Shown here: piece by piece, positions 59,947 to 64,000 of the stretch | Layout of the letters: every line of letters begins with the position of its first letter | How positions within the stretch are numbered: position 1 is the stretch's first letter | Source of the DNA: Adiantum capillus-veneris | Lineage: Eukaryota > Streptophyta > Polypodiopsida > Polypodiales > Pteridaceae | Reading direction: 5' to 3' | Length of the DNA stretch: 64,000 nt | Assembly (NCBI GenBank): GCA_014529385.2 | Contig: CM043944.1 | Location: forward strand, 80,568,384 to 80,632,383 | Notes under the pieces: generated by a model | What the model saw: the letters and a program-made list of their open reading frames with translations, nothing else | The model's database searches: none | Told to the model about the DNA's origin: nothing | Made by a program: the position numbers and the translations under genes

Positions 59947-60980
59947 ATACGTCTATAAAAAATAGACAATTGTAATTTGTATATTGATCCTTTTATTAAT
60001 CATACATGAAGTATACAATTTATTAGTTGATTATGTCAAAAATTAAAAGTACACAGTCAATTGTATCCAACAACAATTTTGCATTGTATGCACATATCCA
60101 AAAAGAGAATATAATTCACTGTTTACGTATTTTGAATAAATTTTGAATACTTTACACCTACAAATGATAAGAATTTGTACCCTAAACAATATTTTGTCGC
60201 ATCGGATCATCTCAAAGCGTAAGCATAATACTCTAGGTCAATGCGATGGTCATTGGTTACCAACGATCAATTTTGGATTGTAGCTACATTATCATGATTT
60301 TTACAAATCACATTGGTAAAAACAATATGTATTGATCATTCCATATCTTCTTGGAAGTGCAGCAACTACTCTAACACAACAAGGTGATAACATCATTGTA
60401 ATTGAAGCACTTCTAGCAGTACAAGATAAACATCAAGTACTTCCAAAAACCTTTAATTGAAAATATACGCGAAAGTGTAAGCAGCTACTCAAGGTGATAA
60501 CATTATCGTAGTTGAAGCACTTCTAACCGTACAAGTTAAGCATCAAGTACGGTAAAAAATCCTCAATTAGAAACTTCGTCAAAATTCTGTCATGTGTGAG
60601 TATATCACTCTAACACAAGGACTCGAAGAAATTCTTAATTCCTAAACCTTAATCTAAGTGAAACAAATGATTATCTCCAGTGCAAGTAAACACTTTTACT
60701 CTAGCACAAAGGCAAATAATCACTATTTACGATACGTACCCATCTTCAACTGTGAGTATATACTCCAAAACAATGATAAATGGTTACAAACCTAGTTTTC
60801 TTCTCTTTAAGTGTGAAAAAACTCCAACACAAAAAGAGAAAGTTCTAAATTTTTATTTTGATTCAAGACTACTCAATTTAAAAATTAAAGACAAAAAAAC
60901 TACAAATTATAAACTTGAAATTTAATTATATCAATAAAATTAATTCTATCAAATAACTAAAACATATTTTTTTCTATTTC
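59947..60980. other. AT-rich region without a gene
   Basis: ACACAA-containing blocks around a GGTGATAACAT.AT.GTA.TTGAAGCACTTCTA motif occur twice (near 60384-60420 and 60493-60530), a local ~109-bp-spaced repeat. Nothing else is recognisable. Confidence 0.55.
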
Positions 60981-60984
60981 TATA

Positions 60985-61214
60985 ATGTTACCATATACAT
61001 GTGGTAGTGATGTGTGTGAACACACTAGGACCGTCGGGGCATTTTTTCCCTCTTTAGGAGGTTTTTTCCCCCGAGCATTGTATATACGCCCATCACTCTA
61101 GGGCTATCTATCTTTCCATTGTACACTAGTAACACACTCTCTATTGTGTGACTTGAGAGCTTCCTTCGTCTTCTCCAAGCTATGTGTGTTTCTCTACAAC
61201 CCTAATTCCAACAA
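60985..61214 (+). repeat. 5' LTR of a Ty1/copia element
   Basis: The region before the primer site contains TTGTATATACGCCC (TATA-like, 61078-61086), CTATCTATCTTTCCATTGTA and a CCTAATTCCAACA end. The left edge is uncertain (TGTTACCATATAC at ~60985 or TGATGTGTGTG at ~61008). The 3' LTR is beyond the window. Confidence 0.65.
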
Positions 61215-61215
61215 T

Positions 61216-61227
61216 TGGTATCATAGC
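61216..61227 (+). promoter_or_regulatory. primer-binding site of the copia element
   Basis: TGGTATCATAGC, one mismatch (G to T) to the canonical initiator-Met site. Confidence 0.85.
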
Positions 61228-61575
61228 AGGTTACGTCCTCCCGGGCTTAGTCGCCAGCTGCTCCAACACACGCCTGCACATTTTCTCCAATTACAGTGAG
61301 GTTTGGCAAGCGTTCACAGGTCAACAAATATTTCAGGTCAGCTCATTGAGCTTGGTCTGCTCAAATTTTTGATTCGGGCTCATTTTGGCCTCTGTTTCCA
61401 CTACAGGCAGGTCTGCACAGGCAATTTCATCATTTTGTGCAGAATTTCTGTCAGTGTCGTTTTCTGCATAACAGGTGCCTTATAATCTTCTACGGTTTGT
61501 GCTATATAGCACGTGTTGTTGCCACTCTATTTCTCCTATTTTTGGGCAGTTTTCACATCAGGTGCAACATTTACC

Positions 61576-62650
61576 ATGGCTGACAACAACACAAATGTCT
61601 TCAAGATGTTTGCTGTTGAGGACAGGTTGGATGGGGACAATTACCCTATGTGGGCTTATATGATGCAACACGTTCTTGTGTCAAAGGGCGTCTAGAATAT
61701 TGTGCAGGGCATTGATGTACGTCCTGGTTCTGAGGAGGTAGGGAATGTTGAGGATGTTGCAGGTCTTGCTGCAAGGATTGCTGCTATTAGAGTTGTTTTG
61801 CCTACGGTAGAACAAGCTCATTGGGATGTAAAGGATGCGCAGGCTCACGCATTGATTGCGTTGTCTGTGAAGCGCACTATTGTTCCTCACATCCGTTCAG
61901 CAAAATCTGCAAAATAGGCTTGGGATATTTTGGCTGGTCTTTATACAAGTCGCAATGAGGCTAAAATTGCTTTGATGTGTAAAGAGCTGGAGTCGAAGAT
62001 TATGCATGAGGAAGATGTTATGGACACTTTCCTTGCTAGTGTCAAGGATATTAATGAGCAACTTATTTCTGCAGGTGAAGTCATTTCAGACAGTTCCCTT
62101 CTGCATATTGTTCTTGATGCCTTACCAGATTCTTACCAGACTTTTGCTAGTACTTGGAGACTTATGACCCAAGGAAATCCAGAATTTGTCAAGTTTGATG
62201 CATTATGCACATTGTTGTTGCAAGAGTCACTTTCCAGAAAAAATAGGACTAGACAGCATGCAGTTGAACAGGCTTTTATTGCTTCTCAAAGAAAGGGTGG
62301 TAACAGCAATGCAGCCACTTCTTATGGTTCTACTGCGAGTGGAAAAACTTTTGTTCTCAATGCTTCTGCTGGCAACACTTCATCTGGCAATTCTGGTGAT
62401 AAGGGCAAAAAGAAGATGCGTTGCCATTATTGTAAATCTAATGATCACTTGATCAAGCAATGTCCTAAGTTGAAGGCAAAAGAGGCTAAGAAGAAAGAGG
62501 GTGGTTCCACTGCAAATGCCGGTTCCACTACAAATGCAGCCATTGTTGAGTCTTCTGTGAAAGGATACTGTGTTGCTGATGTTGATGCAGAATGGGCTTT
62601 TAGTGTAGAGTGCACTTACAATCCTGATGTCCATGATACATGCTTGTCAA
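61576..62650 (+). pseudogene. Ty1/copia gag
   Basis: Begins MADNNTNVFKMFAVEDRLDG in an ACC-ATGG start context. It continues DNYPMWAYMMQHVLVSKG, the W-x-x-x-M pattern of copia gag, then AWDILAGLYTSRNEAK and VLDALPDSYQTFASTW. A zinc knuckle, CHYCKSNDHLIKQC, lies at ~62420-62465. Two in-frame TAG stops (61693 and 61915) interrupt it; by family pattern the first replaces a tryptophan (TGG). Gag would form virus-like particles. The leader from the primer site to the start is ~350 bp. Confidence 0.92.
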
Positions 62651-64000
62651 TTGCTGCAGATTCACATGTGTGGTATTTACAAAGCACATTACCTCACATC
62701 GTGAATTGTTCACCTCTCTCGAGTCTGTCCTTCATGGGAATACAGTCACTTGTGCCAACAATGCCTCTTATCTGGTTTAGGGAGTTGGAAAGATTGTGCT
62801 TATTGCTGCAAGTAGCAGTTCCTTCACACTTGTCGATGCACTTTATGTACCTGGGATCAAGAAGAATCTCTTGTCTGTATCCGCACTTGCTAGACTTGGA
62901 CTTTTAGTCAAATTTGTGGATGACAGATGTACAGTTCATGATCTCACTTTTGGTGATGAAATTGTTGCATCTGGCCTTTTGTGTCATGGGTTGTATAAGC
63001 TCACTTTGTATGACAAGTGTGGACAAAATTTTGCAAATGGTGTTGCAAATTCAAGGGCTATTTCAGATGCATAACTTTGGCATGCACGTTTTGGTCATCT
63101 GAATTTTGCCAGTTTGTTACGTTTGCAGAAATGTGATATGGTTGCTTCTTTGCCGCCTCTTGAAGCACCACTCAAAGATGTTTGTGAAGGCTGTATTTTG
63201 GGTAAGATGTAGCGTTCTAAGTTTCCAAAGGATGGTTCACTTCGGGCCACATGCAGGTTGCAACTTGTGCATAGTGATGTTTGTGGGCCCATGTAAACTC
63301 CGTCCTTAGGAAATTACCTTTACTTCGTGACTTTCATTGATGATTACTGCAGGCATGCATGGGTATTTCCGCTTAAAGAGAAGTCCGAAGTTTTTATGTG
63401 CTTCAAACAATTTTTGGCTATGGCTGAAAATGTCTCGAAATGTACTATGGGCACCCTCCGTTCCGATCAAGGGGGGGGAGTATATGTCTCATGAATTCAA
63501 TGCATTTCTAGCTAGTCGTGGGATGAAACACCAATGTACAGTGCCTTATACACCTCAACAAAATGGTGTTGCTGAGAGGAAAAACAGGTCATTTACGAAA
63601 ATGGCACGATGTATGGTCAAAAGTCAAGCTTTGCCACATTCTTTTTGGCTTGAGGCCATCATGAACAGGTGTCCTACGAAAGCTTTGCAATCTATTACTC
63701 CATATGAAGCATGGCATGATAGAAAGCCTTCTATTGAGCACATGCATGTTTTTGGTTGTTTGGAATATGCTTTGGTGCCACAAACACAACGCAAAAAATT
63801 GGATGATAAGGCTTTCAAATGTATTTTTGTTGGTTATAGTGCTGAAAGCAAAGGTTACAGGTTGTATCATCCGCAAACAAAACGTATTCTGGTTTCACGG
63901 GATGCAGTGTTTGTGGAAGATTCTGTTCAGCCCTTGCTGTCATGTACTAGAGACAGTAATGTAAGCTCACAGGACATTCATGACACTTTGTTGCCTCTTT
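62650..64000 (+). pseudogene. Ty1/copia protease and integrase, cut by window end
   Basis: Protease: VWYLQSTLPH replaces the WxLDSGA active site, with a frameshift near 62690. After it, DALYVPGIKKNLLSVSALAR at ~62840-62890. Pre-integrase HHCC: LWHARFGHLNF and CEGCILGK, 63075-63210. Integrase core: LVHSDVCGPM, then FIDDYCRHAWVFPL, RSDQGG, TPQQNGVAERKNRS and SFWLEAI, with D-D-E visible. Then the C-terminal HVFGCLEYALVP and GYSAESKGYRLY. A TAA near 63074, TAG codons near 63210 and 63295, and an 8-G run (63471-63478) that shifts the frame inactivate it. Reverse transcriptase lies past 64000. Confidence 0.92.

Overview
This window looks like repeat-dominated nuclear DNA from a land plant with a large genome. 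I infer a fern, lycophyte or similar lineage and cannot name the species. The evidence is GT-AG introns, a Dof zinc-finger fragment (a green-plant family), plant-type Ty3/gypsy, Ty1/copia, hAT and Mutator-like (MULE) remnants, and long CT, GT and poly-G tracts. I found no intact host gene, rRNA, tRNA or CRISPR array. Nearly every coding stretch is a broken transposable-element or transposon-borne gene.

Layout. 1-5280: a decayed minus-strand Ty3/gypsy element between direct repeats, with inverted G-rich/C-rich flanks. 5400-11600: mostly unassigned DNA with a 154-bp CT tract and one decayed frame (8922-9956). 11.7-33.9 kb: a nest of three insertions. The oldest layer is a minus-strand retroelement with a protease-like ORF (12189-13962 plus 30977-33950). 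It is split by a short-LTR element (13963-30976, 5-bp duplication TTGAC). That element is split in turn by an 11442-bp DNA transposon (17421-28862, 9-bp duplication ATTCCAAAT, imperfect inverted termini). 33.9-41.1 kb: a tandem array of ~600-bp units interrupted by a second copy of the short-LTR family (34890-40099, duplication ACAAC). 41.1-44.4 kb: retroelement leader and gag fragments. 44.9-46.3 kb: a hAT relic. 46.7-48.9 kb: a RING-like pseudogene. 49.8-52.8 kb: a small LTR element with a GT tract. 52.8-56.5 kb: a non-autonomous copia derivative. 57.4-58.0 kb: an unidentified coiled-coil frame. 58.3-59.9 kb: a second hAT relic. 60.98-64 kb: the 5' half of a copia element cut by the window edge.

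The most interesting object is the 11.4-kb MULE. On one strand it carries a multi-exon MULE transposase (zinc-binding N-terminus, DDE-type core, SWIM finger). On the other strand is a roughly 12-exon gene whose conceptual product joins a ParB-like domain (VWDGNHR) to a circularly permuted amino-type DNA methyltransferase (FSGCGG motif near the C-terminus). It also holds a broken Dof fragment. ParB-methyltransferase fusions are familiar from phage and bacterial DNA-modification proteins. Finding one split by spliceosomal introns inside a plant MULE suggests a transposon that carried its own DNA-modifying enzyme. This copy is dead: it has TGA/TAG stops and homopolymer frameshifts.
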